NCBI GenBank assembly: GCA_900291925.1
Contig: UWYS01000019.1
Location: 62,001 to 126,000, forward strand
Reading direction: 5' to 3'
Length of the DNA: 64,000 bases
Source: Thecaphora thlaspeos
Lineage: Eukaryota > Basidiomycota > Ustilaginomycetes > Urocystidales > Glomosporiaceae
Each line of letters begins with the position of its first letter. The stretch's first letter is position 1. The notes under the pieces were generated by a model. The model worked only from the letters and a program-made list of their open reading frames with translations, searched no databases and was not told the DNA's origin. Positions 32,936 through 43,555 of this stretch are shown here, piece after piece. Position numbers and translations under genes: made by a program.

Positions 32936-33948
32936 GTCTGGTCGCGGATTCGCTGCTTGTCGGGCAGCGTGCTGATCCTGGACGGGAAAGATGGAACCAG
33001 GGGGCTTCGTTCGCCACTCTTTCCGCTTCACTGTTCGGCGTCCAGGCAGAAGCTTGTGCTTGGGATGGTGATGCACAGTAGACCAGGGCGGATTAGGGAG
33101 GTAAGAGGGTATAATGTCGTAGCGTGCTTGGTCAGGGGAGTAAGAGTCAAGGGGGTTGGGAGTGCGAAGGATGGCGACGTCACAAGAACAATGGACGCCA
33201 GCAGGGCGCAGGGTGGAGGCCGCCCAGCTGCTCAGCATCCTCTCGCCAGCCAGCGAGCCAGCCACGGCGGGGCGCACTCGCACGACACACAGACGGGCAC
33301 ACAGACCGCTGCCTGTACTCTGGACGCTGCCGCCCCGCCGACCAGCTCAGCTCAGTTCGAGAGTGATCGGCCCCCGCAGCCGCAGCCGCAGCCGCAGCCT
33401 CAGGCTCAGGCTCAGGCTCAGCCTCAGCGAGCAGCAGCAGCAGCGAACAAAAAGTTTTCCCACACGGCAGGCAAGGGCCGACCAGAAATCGATGGCCGCG
33501 AATTTTCTCCCTGACCGCCTGGCTGGCAGGCAGCGCAGCACGGCAGAGCACGACAGGCGGGCGCGAGCCAGGTCAAGAAAAAGGAGAGAGAAGAGAGAAA
33601 GACTGACCAGCCGCGCGAGGCAGGATAGGGCAAGGCAGGGCAAGGCAGGGCAAGGCAGGGCAAGGCAGGGCAAGGCAGGGCACACCAGCGCTGGCCAGAG
33701 GGCCGGGTGGGCGCCCGAAACACGCCCAGCGCCATCAAGCCCCCCAGTCGCCTCCGCCGCCGCCGCCGCCGCAGCCGCCGCAGCCGCCACCACCACCACA
33801 ACCACTTTACCAGCTTCACGCTCCCGTTGAAAGGCGCAATACAGCCCTTCAACTTCTTCCCCCTTCAGCGACCTACATAGCCAAACAAACCCCAAGACGT
33901 CGACTCAGTCTAGTTCGGCTCCTTGATCCTTGCATCTATCTGCCCAGC
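32936..33948. promoter_or_regulatory. divergent region between HEL2 and eIF4A
   Basis: About 1 kb between divergent starts. It contains CAGCCG/CAGGCT hexamer repeats at about 33380-33430, a perfect 10-bp tandem repeat at 33631-33680 and GCCGCC-type tracts near 33760-33790, and no supportable gene. Confidence 0.5.
33631..33680. repeat. 10-bp tandem repeat (CAAGGCAGGG), 5 perfect copies
   Basis: Five identical copies in a row about 270-320 bp upstream of the eIF4A ATG, spaced one helical turn apart. Confidence 0.9.
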
Positions 33949-35492
33949 ATGTCCAAGTGCGTATCAGCCACGGCCGGACCCACGGGCTATCGACTGCTCC
34001 ACCCTTGTGGGAGTGGCGCTCGTGTGTCGATCTTGCGGAGGGGTTGATGCTGAGACTGTCTTCTCTTTCCAATCTCCTGCAGGCCCGAGGAGACTCCCCA
34101 GAACAATGACCTCCAGATCGCTGATGGCGAGATCGAGTCCAACTGGGAGTCGGTTATCGACAACTTCGACAACATGGAGCTGAAGCCCGACCTCCTCCGC
34201 GGTGTCTACGCTTACGGGTGAGTGTCGTGCAGTGACACCCGTACTCGCGCTGTTTGGCTCAACAAGGCGTGGAAAGGCGCTGGCGGTCGGCGGGTATGCC
34301 GCTGGAGAGGGCTGCTGCCAGCATCGACCTCGGCGCATCTATCGCGGGCCTGCCGCCTCTAGGGGAAGTAAACGCTGATCACGCATCCTACACGCCCTCA
34401 TACTGCCGCGCCGTGCCTCGCAACAGTTTCGAGCGCCCCTCGGCTATCCAGGCCCGCGCCATCGTCCCTGTCATCAAGGGCCACGATGTCATTGCCCAGG
34501 CCCAGTCCGGCACCGGCAAGACGGCCACCTTCTCGATCGCCATTCTCCAGCGCATCGACCCCTCGATCAAGGCCGTCCAGGCGCTGATTCTCGCTCCCAC
34601 CCGTGAGCTGGCCCAGCAGATCCAGAAGGTTGTCATCGCCCTTGGAGACTACATGGACATCAACTGCCACGCCTGCATCGGCGGCACCAACGTCCGCGAG
34701 GACATGGCCAAGCTCGGCGAGGGCGCCCAGGTCATTGTCGGCACCCCCGGACGTGTCTATGACATGATCAACCGCCGTGCCTTCCGCACTGACAACCTCA
34801 AGATGTTCTGCCTCGATGAGGCCGACGAGATGCTGTCGCGCGGTTTCAAGGACCAGATGTACGAGGTCTTTCAGCTCCTCCCCCAGGACACCCAGGTCGT
34901 CCTTCTCTCGGCCACCATGCCCCAGGACGTGCTCGAGGTCACCAAGAAGTTCATGCGCGAGCCCGTCCGCATTCTCGTCAAGAGGGACGAGCTGACCCTC
35001 GAGGGTATCAAGCAGTTCTACGTCGCCGTCGAGAAGGAGGACTGGAAGCTCGACACGCTCTGCGACCTGTACGAGACCGTCACCATTACCCAGGCCGTCA
35101 TCTTCTGCAACACCCGCAGGAAGGTCGACTGGCTCACCGACAAGCTCACCTCGCGCGAGTTTACCGTTTCGGCCATGCACGGAGACATGGAGCAGGGCCA
35201 GCGTGAGGTCATCATGCGCGAGTTCCGCTCGGGCTCGTCGCGTGTCCTCATCACCACCGACCTGCTCGCCCGTGGCATCGACGTCCAGCAGGTTTCGCTC
35301 GTCATCAACTACGACCTCCCCTCGAACCGCGAGAACTACATCCACCGCATTGGCCGTGGCGGCCGTTTCGGACGCAAGGGTGTCGCAATCAACTTTGTCA
35401 CCACCGACGACGTCCGCATGCTCCGCGACATTGAGCAGTTCTACTCGACCCAGATCGACGAGATGCCCCTCGACGTTGCCAACCTCATCTAA
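33949..35492 (+). CDS. TIF1: translation initiation factor eIF4A (DEAD-box helicase)
   Basis: ATP-dependent RNA helicase of the eIF4F complex that unwinds 5' UTRs. CDS is join(33949..33956,34083..34217,34427..35492), 402 aa. The first coding exon has only 8 nt (ATG TCC AA). Introns are 126 bp (donor GTGCGT, acceptor CTGCAG) and 209 bp (donor GTGAGT, acceptor CAACAG). Splicing gives [14 protein letters not shown] and [12 protein letters not shown], continuous with the Q motif. Helicase motifs in order are [45 protein letters not shown] and [13 protein letters not shown]. It ends DVANLI, as in other eIF4As. Identity as eIF4A rather than the related Fal1 is supported by the N-terminal [15 protein letters not shown] sequence. 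Confidence 0.97.
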
Positions 35493-36711
35493 GAGGTCCC
35501 TTTCAGCATCGGCGGCGATGGCGGCACTAGCAACCGCAGCGACGGCTGCGTTTGCGGCTGCAAGCAGCGGCGTATGCATCGGTGACCGTTTGTGGAAGCG
35601 GTGGCGGTGCGGACGCGCTCGGTGGGCCTGATAGCAATGGTCGACAGCGGAGCGTTGAGAACCCTCATTGCGGCCAAAAAAAAACAACAACCTGGATCTT
35701 ATAGAGCTTCGTCCTGGTGGGCAGAGGCACAGGTGTAACGATACGAGCGCGCGACGCTCTCGCTCCTTGACGGAAAGGAGTGGAGTGCTGATGTGCGCCT
35801 GCGGTGGCAAGGCGGACGGGCGGACGGCGGCAGCAGCAACAGTACGAAACGCGATAGCGCGAGCAGCCGGCCGACGTGCCGCATCAAAATTCCAGGTCGG
35901 GACAGGGAAGCAGTGATGGCCCGGAGGAGGAGGGGTTCGCCCTGAGCAACATGGCGATCATGTTGCTGTCTTACTGCACAACCTGTCCCGACCTTTCTTT
36001 GTAGTTTTCCCCCTTTACTTGTGTTTTACTCTGTTTCCTCCACTTCTTCCACACCTCCTCCTCCTCCTCCTCCTTCCTCTTTGCATTGCCACATTCTCGA
36101 TTCTACGCAAAACGCCCTTCGAGCCAGGGTTCCTTCCTGGACACGGCTGCCTGTCTTGTCGCCGTGAGTTGGTGGGTACACTTACAAGGAAGCAGCAGCG
36201 CGATGCTCGTGCTCGCCGTGTGCACCATGCAGACCCTCTGTATCTAACACACTTTGCGTGCAAGGTTGCTCACTTTCCGCCTGCACGCCCGCACGCTCCT
36301 TGCGGGATGGTGCTGACGCTGAGACGTGGGCTGTCAACATCGGTGTCCGCGGCCGTCGATTGAGAGGCAACAGGGCAAGCAAGCCTCTTGGCCCCGATCT
36401 CCCATCCCGATTCAGATCACGTGCTCCAGCAGCGAAGGATCCGAAGTCGCCCGCCTGCGTGCAGGTGGTGTGGACGAAATTCGAGGCCGACGCCCCTGCG
36501 ACCCCGACCGCCGTCAGCCTCGATCGCTCTCGCGGCGCCTGCTGCGTGGGCTAGGCCGCGGGGGGGCCAAGGAAATCCAAGAAGCTCGCGCAGGGGAGGC
36601 CCGGGATCGCACGCGCATCCGAATCACCGGGACCAACGCGCTTCACCACCACCACCACCACCACCACCATCCTCACCCACCCGCTCACACACAACACCAA
36701 ATTCGCACAAG
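35493..36711. other. intergenic region, eIF4A to ATP15
   Basis: 1.2 kb on the plus side of two plus-strand genes. It holds the eIF4A 3' UTR, a CTC/TTC-rich stretch near 36050-36080 and a CAC-repeat 5' leader for ATP15 near 36642-36668. No gene was found. Confidence 0.45.
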
Positions 36712-37771
36712 ATGACTGCCGCCTCCTGGAGAGCCCACTTTACGTGAGTATCAGGCAGCACCGTGGGCGAAGCGCAGAGTAGAGGCAATGACGGATCAAC
36801 TTCTCCCGTGTGAAGTCGTGGCATCCTGAAGCGGCAAGCGTTGCTCACACTGCTCGATGCTCTTCCTTTGAATCTCTTTCACCACCATTCTTGGTTCTCA
36901 CATCTCTCGCTCCTCACTCGCGCGCTCCCTGGTCCTTCATCATCTTCGCGCCTGTCTTTTCTCCGTCGACCGCTCTACCTGCCGAACGACACGTGGATCC
37001 ACCCTACTCCTTCGATTCGAACCTCGCACCTTGGACCTTGCTTTGGAACCTAACACGTGTCCTACATCTGCTGCACCATGGTTCCGGCTCATCTCTCGCA
37101 GCTTCAACAAGTACACCGCGATCTGCGCGCGAGCCACCCGTGAGGTGCTCAAGGAGGAGCAGCGAGCCACCGCCGAGCGACGCGGGTACATGGCCCTCCG
37201 ATACCAGGAGTGGAAGGACGGAAAGTCTGGCGATAACGTGAGTAACCAGCTGGCCAGCCGACGAGACGACGTAGATTGGCGGTTTGAGAACACGGTCAGA
37301 GGCGGATGCAGTAGGCAGTTTATTGGAAGATGGAAATTCCATCAGCCGCACAGGTGGGATGCGTCCAATTCAAGCCTGCCTGCGCTTGCTGCTGGAGCTT
37401 CATGGTCGGCGGAGCGTTGCAGCGACACACCAGCCCGTGGTCTGCTTCGGTGCTGTCCTGGAGCCCAGTGAGCGCGTGATCGACCGCTTCGGTCGCCGCC
37501 TTCTGACCCGAGATGGGATGAGGCATTGGTTGGCCAACATAAGCTTCATGTGCCGCGACCGTCGCGCTCCGAACATCAGCATCGCCGGCCGAGCGCTTCA
37601 CCTTCGTCCACTCGAAAGCTTCCGGGGGACGCCAGCGTCCACACCGACCCTTGGCATGCGCATGGCCTCTGTTCCGATCGAAACTGACCTCTCCTCCCCT
37701 GGGCCTCGCACCTGTCTCATCTCGCGCACGCACAGATCAACATGGCCGAGGCTGAGAAGAAGCAGCAGTAG
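36712..37771 (+). CDS. ATP15: ATP synthase F1 subunit epsilon (Atp15)
   Basis: Small subunit of the central stalk of mitochondrial F1-ATPase. CDS is join(36712..36743,37102..37237,37736..37771), 67 aa, the usual size (yeast 62). The spliced protein begins MTAASWRAHFTFNKYTAICA and continues RATREVLKEEQRATAERRG. The pattern SWR...F-x-K-Y-x-x-I-x-A-x-x-x-R-x-x-L-K is diagnostic for the family. Exons are 32, 136 and 36 nt and introns 358 and 498 bp, both GTGAGT donors with CGCAG and CACAG acceptors. These are much longer introns than elsewhere in the window. With ATP18 this is the second small ATP-synthase subunit here, but the two are 20 kb apart. Confidence 0.9.
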
Positions 37772-38880
37772 AGCGCAAGCCCCTACTCTGTCGCACCAAC
37801 CTTGGCGAAGGCTTACCCACGCGGACAACTTCTGACCGCTTCGCTGCGTCCCTTTCTGGCGCACGAGGTTCGTGTCTCTTGCCCGTGGCGCTAGGGGTGG
37901 ACCGTATAAGAGGAGGTGAAGCTAACGTAGCAGATACGAAGAAAACAAAGACCTTGTACACTCTCTCTGCTCTGCCTGTTGCCAGTCGGTTACAGTCTGG
38001 AAGCGGCGTCGGTGGCCGCCTCGCTGTCGGCTTGACACCGAGATTCGGCCGCTTGGCGATGCTTCCTGGCCCTCCCATGCCCAAGATGCGCTGGAGTCTT
38101 GTGCGATTTAGGTAGCGCGTCCAAGCCGTCGCACTCAACCGACAGAAAAAGGCCGTCGTCGGTACCACGAGCTCTCCGTCAAGCTTGTATCGCGGCGCCA
38201 TAGGTTCGTCGACATGAGCCGGCCTTTGGACTACGTCAGGTCACTGATCCCGGTCGCGCCTCATGGAGCGCGTCAAAGTCTTGGGCGATGACAAGGAAAA
38301 GGCGCCGCCACATCCGGCAGGTGTTGACCGACCCGACGACGTGAGACGTGCACTCCAGGCATCGGCAGCCTCGATAGGATGGAGCTGGAAAGGTGCTAGA
38401 ATCGATCAACGAGGCGCCACTAAGCCCGTTGCTTAAGCTTGTGCGCAAGGAAGGGCCCGTGGCACGGCGAGGCAGCGCCGACCGCAGCGCCGACCGCAGC
38501 GCCGACAACAGCGCGTCCCGCCAATGATTTCACTGGCGTCTCGCTCGGATCCGCAACAAGGCGCGGCCAGGCAGGGGGCAAAGGAAAAGGCCCTTTGTAT
38601 GGGCGTGTGCAGGCGGGGCAGGGCATGGCGAGGCAAGAGAGAACTCAGCTGGCAGCAGCCAAGCCGCCTTCGCCTTACGCCGTGCACCTCGACGCCACCC
38701 CCGACCTCGACTGCGGCCGTCAGTCCGATCCGCCAGCACCATCCTTACTGTCAGGCTCGACGCCGGCTTGCGCTCGATCGACGCTGCTCGCGAGGATCGC
38801 ACCCGTCGCTCTCTCTCTGCTTGCAAGCTGTCTACCGCGTCACGCGCTAGCTCCTGCACCGTACACACGGCCTGCCCGTC
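37772..38880. other. intergenic region, ATP15 to chitin synthase
   Basis: 1.1 kb with no supportable gene; it should contain the chitin synthase promoter. A 12-bp repeat (GCAGCGCCGACC, 2.9 copies) is at 38472-38506. Confidence 0.45.
38472..38506. repeat. 12-bp tandem repeat (GCAGCGCCGACC), 2.9 copies
   Basis: Near-perfect head-to-tail copies about 375 bp upstream of the chitin synthase ATG. Confidence 0.75.
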
Positions 38881-41800
38881 ATGAGGCGCAACGCAACCTT
38901 CACAAAGTCGTTTGTGCGAAGACCGGGGGGGCGGCCAGACACCTCGGTCCCAATACACTCAGAGGCTCCCCCGCCGCTCCGTCAGCCGACGCGGATAGCG
39001 AGAGCAAAGACGCTCACGCGGCCCGAGCGATCGCAGCCACAGGTTCCCCTCATCAACCCCTCTCAGGGCGGCCCCGGCTTCTCGGTCGCTTCGTCGGCGC
39101 ACAAGGGCACCTCGGTGTGGGCCTGCTTTGCCATCCTCGTCACCTTCTGGGCACCCGCGGCGCTGCTCAAGAGCTGCGGCGGCCTCTACGACGCCGGTAG
39201 CCGCCAAGCCTGGCGCGAGAAGGTTGCCCTCGTCTTCATTGCCTGCCTCTTGGGCGGCGGGATTGGCTTCATCACCATGGGCCTCAACGCCGCACTCTGC
39301 CCCGAAAAGGCCCGCACCGCCGTCGACAACGTCCGCATCGGCTCCGGCGGCGCCTTGTTAGGCGTCCGTGGGTGGGAGTTCAACATCTCGATGGCCAACG
39401 GCCTCCCCGCCGACGACACGCTCAACACCAAGCTCTTTGCCCTCGCCAGGGACAAGTCCGGCTCCGACATCACGTCTCTCTTTGACGTCGCCAAGGCGTC
39501 CAACTATCCGGCCTGCTCGGGCCTCCCGGGCGCCTTCGCCGCCGACGCCGCCTGCACCCACCTCAATGGCACCCTGGCCCGCCGGTGCCCTCTCGGCAGG
39601 CTCGATGCTGCCACGCTCCGCACGTACGGGATGGTCAACACCACGCGCGGCGTCGGCTACGACTGGGACGACATCGACTCTGGCGACTACGCCAACTTGA
39701 TCGTGCTTGACGGCGTCGTCCTCAACCTCACCCCGTACCTCGAGGCCAACCCGTCGGTCATCGCGGGCGATGCGGTCGACGCGGCGATCCGCACTCAGCT
39801 GGCGGCCAACAGCGGGGGCGGCGGCCGCGACGGGACCATGATGTTCTACAGCAACTCAGACACGCGCAAGGCGATCGAGTGCCTCAAGCAAAAGTATCGC
39901 GCCGGCCGCATCGACAAGATCACGCCGGGTTGCTTCATCTCCAACCTGGTCCTATACATTGCTCTGATCGTCATTCTCGGCATCGTCCTGATCCGTTTCG
40001 CGATGGCGATCTGGTTCAGCTGGTTCATGGCCGGGCACATGGCCCAGCCGCCGTCCGACGCCCAGCGCCGCAAGATCTCGCCCAACGTACTGCCCGAAGG
40101 CGCCTTGACGGACGTCAACGCGTCCGGCGCCGCGCCCTGGGCCAACAAGCAGCGCCCGCCGCCATCAAAGCCGGCGCCGCGCCTAATCTGCCGCGAGTCG
40201 GGCGTCTCGATGGCCACGTCGGTCCCCGAGAGCCTGGCGCTCAAGTCGATCGGCGCTGAGCCGTACGTTGTCTGCCTGATCACGGCCTACTCGGAGAACG
40301 AGGAGGGCATCTCGACCACGCTCACCTCGCTCGCCGGCACCGACTACTCGGACTCGCGCAAGCTCCTCTTCCTCGTGGCCGACGGCATGGTCACCGGCTC
40401 CGGCGAGACGGTCAGCACGCCCGACGTCTGCGTTTCGCTGCTCGAGGCCGACCCGCGCTTCGGGACGCCGATGCCGATGAGCTTCATCTCGGTCGCTGAC
40501 GGCAAGAAGAAGCACAACATGGCCATGGTCTATGCGGGCCACTACACGCGCGCCGAGGGCCACCGGACGCCGATGGTCGTCGTCGTCAAGTGCGGCACGC
40601 CCGAGGAGGCGTCGGACAAGAAGCCGGGCAACCGTGGCAAGCGCGATTCGCAGATGATCCTGATGAACTTTCTCCAGCGCGTGACGTACAACGACCGGAT
40701 GACGCCGCTCGACTACGACCTCTTCCGCAAGCTGCACACGCTGATGGGAGTCACGCCCGACTTCTTCGAGCTCTGCCTTATGGTCGACGCCGACACCATG
40801 GTCTACCCCAAGTCGATGTCGGTGCTGGCCAACGTCATGGTGAGCGACCACCTGGTGATGGGCGCCTGCGGTGAGACGCGAATCGCCAACAAGACGCAGA
40901 GTTGGGTCACCATGATCCAGGTCTACGAGTACTTTATCTCGCACCACCAGGCCAAGGGCTTCGAGACGGTCTTTGGCGGCGTCACCTGCTTGCCCGGCTG
41001 CTTCTCGATGTATCGGATCAAGGCGCGCAAGCCCAACGACGACGACTGGGTTCCGATCATCGTCAAGCCCGAGGTGACGCGCGAGTACAGCCAGAGCACC
41101 GTACGGACGCTCCACCAGAAGAACCTGCTGCTGCTCGGCGAGGACCGCTTCCTCACGACCATGCTGCTACGCACCTTCCCCAACCGTAAGATGGTCTTTT
41201 GCCCAGAGGCGCGGTGCCGGACCGAGGTGCCGCACACGTTCAAGATGCTCCTCTCGCAACGGCGCCGGTGGATCAATTCGACGGTGCACAACCTGATGGA
41301 GCTGGTGCTGGTGCGTGACCTGTGCGGGACGTTCTGCTTCTCGATGCAATTTGTCGTCTTCATGGACCTGCTCGGCACCGCGACGCTTCCCATCGCTATC
41401 GCGCTCACCTTTACGTTGATCATCAACTCCATCCTCAACCCGCCTCACGGCTTCACCGAAGCAATCCCCGTGCTGCTGCTCGCCGCCGTTCTTGGCCTGC
41501 CGGCGGTGCTCATCCTGCTCTCGACCCGCAAGGTCGTCTACGTGTTCTGGATGTTCGTCTACCTACTCGCGCTGCCCGTGTGGAACTTTATCCTCCCCGT
41601 CTACTCGTTCTGGCACTTTGACGACTTCTCCTGGGGCGAGACGCGCAAGGTCGAGGGCGAGGGCATGGACGTCGGACACGCCGACGAGGGCGGCGCGTTT
41701 GTCGCCCGCTCGGTCGCGCTCCGGCGCTGGGAGGACTGGGAGCGCTCGAGGCTGCGGAAGCAGAAGCGCGAGGAAAAGCGGCGGTGCGACCTCGAGAAGC

Positions 41801-42567
41801 AGTTCGGCCAAGGCTTCTACAACGACGGCAGCGACGGCGGCGACCACGATAGCAAGGAGGCCGGGCTGCCGCTGTGGGCCGGGCTGCGGCCGCAGAGCGA
41901 CACGTTCAGCGACACCACCAGCGACTTTGAGGAGGACCGGTGGGGCGCGCAGATCGGCGGCTACGATGAGTCTGCGCCGCCACCGCTGGCGATTGTGCGC
42001 CACTCGATCTGGGTCGGGGACCAGGAGGTGATGCTCGATCACCACGCTATGGAGTCGATGCTCGACCAGGGCTGGGACGACAAGGGCCCGCCGAGGCCAA
42101 GCGTCGCCACCGGGCGGACCGGCGGCGGCGGGCCCGACCACGACCGGCTCTACGCCAACGACCCGCCCGTTCCGAGGATTCCGTCGTGGTTCAGCCAGCA
42201 TCCGCCATACCACCCGGGCCAGATCGAGATGGGGCGGACGTCGAGCCCGGGCGAGTATGCCAGCCTAATACGAGGGTCGTCTCAGCCGCCGTCGCCCGGC
42301 TTTGCACCGGCCAACGGCTACCCGGGCAGCGGGGGATACGCCCGCGCTGCGGACGCTTCGCTCGACTCGAGCAGCGGGAGCGCAGGCTTCGGCCGCTCGT
42401 CGGCCGTGAGCGGGCCGAGCACCACGCACGCGCGCAATCGCAGCCAAGGTAGCGGCGAGGCACGCGGAGGAGGAGGAGGAGGAGGAGGAGGAGGCGGTGG
42501 ACCACCACCGCTGCAAGGCCCCGGTCAGGTTTACGGAGCCCCGCCGTCGCAGCATCGATACCCATAG
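38881..42567 (+). CDS. chitin synthase, class IV (Chs3-like)
   Basis: Plasma-membrane GT2 enzyme polymerising UDP-GlcNAc into cell-wall chitin. Single exon, 1228 aa. The N-terminus holds the motif RPERSQPQVPLINPS and two membrane spans (about residues 80-100 and 120-140). An extracellular region in the cytochrome-b5-like position follows (WEFNISMANGLP to about 330), then another span at about 355-380. The catalytic domain has ITAYSENEEGISTTLTSLAG, VDADTMVYPKSM, GEDRFLTTML at about 752 and the product motif QRRRW at about 793. Several C-terminal spans and a disordered Gly/Ser/Pro tail with a Gly run complete it. There is no myosin motor, which separates it from class V/VII enzymes. Class IV enzymes usually need Chs4-like activators and Chs7-like ER export factors; none is nearby. 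Confidence 0.95.
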   Translation: MRRNATFTKSFVRRPGGRPDTSVPIHSEAPPPLRQPTRIARAKTLTRPERSQPQVPLINPSQGGPGFSVASSAHKGTSVWACFAILVTFWAPAALLKSCGGLYDAGSRQAWREKVALVFIACLLGGGIGFITMGLNAALCPEKARTAVDNVRIGSGGALLGVRGWEFNISMANGLPADDTLNTKLFALARDKSGSDITSLFDVAKASNYPACSGLPGAFAADAACTHLNGTLARRCPLGRLDAATLRTYGMVNTTRGVGYDWDDIDSGDYANLIVLDGVVLNLTPYLEANPSVIAGDAVDAAIRTQLAANSGGGGRDGTMMFYSNSDTRKAIECLKQKYRAGRIDKITPGCFISNLVLYIALIVILGIVLIRFAMAIWFSWFMAGHMAQPPSDAQRRKISPNVLPEGALTDVNASGAAPWANKQRPPPSKPAPRLICRESGVSMATSVPESLALKSIGAEPYVVCLITAYSENEEGISTTLTSLAGTDYSDSRKLLFLVADGMVTGSGETVSTPDVCVSLLEADPRFGTPMPMSFISVADGKKKHNMAMVYAGHYTRAEGHRTPMVVVVKCGTPEEASDKKPGNRGKRDSQMILMNFLQRVTYNDRMTPLDYDLFRKLHTLMGVTPDFFELCLMVDADTMVYPKSMSVLANVMVSDHLVMGACGETRIANKTQSWVTMIQVYEYFISHHQAKGFETVFGGVTCLPGCFSMYRIKARKPNDDDWVPIIVKPEVTREYSQSTVRTLHQKNLLLLGEDRFLTTMLLRTFPNRKMVFCPEARCRTEVPHTFKMLLSQRRRWINSTVHNLMELVLVRDLCGTFCFSMQFVVFMDLLGTATLPIAIALTFTLIINSILNPPHGFTEAIPVLLLAAVLGLPAVLILLSTRKVVYVFWMFVYLLALPVWNFILPVYSFWHFDDFSWGETRKVEGEGMDVGHADEGGAFVARSVALRRWEDWERSRLRKQKREEKRRCDLEKQFGQGFYNDGSDGGDHDSKEAGLPLWAGLRPQSDTFSDTTSDFEEDRWGAQIGGYDESAPPPLAIVRHSIWVGDQEVMLDHHAMESMLDQGWDDKGPPRPSVATGRTGGGGPDHDRLYANDPPVPRIPSWFSQHPPYHPGQIEMGRTSSPGEYASLIRGSSQPPSPGFAPANGYPGSGGYARAADASLDSSSGSAGFGRSSAVSGPSTTHARNRSQGSGEARGGGGGGGGGGGGPPPLQGPGQVYGAPPSQHRYP

Positions 42568-43555
42568 GCTCGGCGCGGCTGCAATCGCGCCGGTCAGGGG
42601 ACGACGGCGACGATGCTCCCAAGGTGGAAGCTGCTGCTCATGGGGAACCTCTCCACTCGTCTGGACAGAAAGTTATATCCCATACAGACCCTCTTTTCCG
42701 TTTTCGAACATGTCATTGTCGCTGGCTGTCCTGGCCTCGGTGTTCCTGACGCCTCTTTCGACATCGTGTTGCAGTTTCCAATCGGTGTAGAAAGCCACTC
42801 AGTCATTCATTGCGACCTGTTGATAGACCATCACGTGGATCCTTAGGATATCCTCCTCTACACTGTACACATCAGCATCCCCTCCATCCCACCCGCACTA
42901 CAAACGAATACTCACACCCACTCTCTCTGCATTGACCGACCTAATGGGAATCACATCGCCCTCGTTGGCATGCTCTGCGGGGGGAGGAGAGGGGAGAAGA
43001 AGAGCGGTGCTGATGGGCCTTGTCCAGAGCCGCCGCAGCCGGCCGGTAGACGCTGCGAGCGATCACGGCGTTCGCGTTGCATCATCCCGCCGCTGGTCGG
43101 CGCCAGGGACAGCCGTGCGAGAGAGCGCGGCCTCTTTGGTTGCGCAAAGCCATGATTTCTTCTGCAGCTGCGTCGGGGGCTGTGCCGAGAGGCCAGCCAG
43201 GCGCAGGCGAGAGGTGAGGTGCAGCCGCAGCAGCCGCAGCAGCCGCAGCAGCCGCAGCAGAGAGCGACGTCGAACGGCTGCCCACATCAACCGCGCCATC
43301 GTCCATCGTCATCCTTTCCGTTCTTCCGCCTTCCCTTGTCCGCAGCGCGCCTTTGCCTTTTCCTCTCTCCACCTCCGACCGCCCACCACCAGGCGCCAAC
43401 TGTCACGCCAACTCTCTCGATCTTCCTCGGCAGCTCTCCTCATAGATACCCCTCAGACCGGCTCGCCCTTGTCCTGCCTGCCAGCTCTCGACCCATACCA
43501 GGCTCCCGCTCTTGTACCGCGTCGTCATCCTCCTCGGAGCGCCGTCTATTCCATC
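42568..43555. other. intergenic region, chitin synthase to TTS1
   Basis: About 1 kb. It contains a 9-bp repeat (GCAGCCGCA, 4.4 copies) at 43221-43260 and a CT-rich TTS1 leader near 43310-43550. I see no gene. Confidence 0.45.
43221..43260. repeat. 9-bp tandem repeat (GCAGCCGCA), 4.4 copies
   Basis: Perfect tandem copies about 300 bp upstream of the TTS1 start codon. Confidence 0.85.

Noticed and set aside
35670..35700. Poly-A run after eIF4A as a sign of a retroposed gene
   Set aside because: The eIF4A gene retains two introns, so it is not a retrocopy; the A run is ordinary 3' UTR sequence.
34398..35810. 470-codon minus-strand frame across eIF4A
   Set aside because: Antisense shadow; eIF4A motifs on the plus strand are unambiguous.
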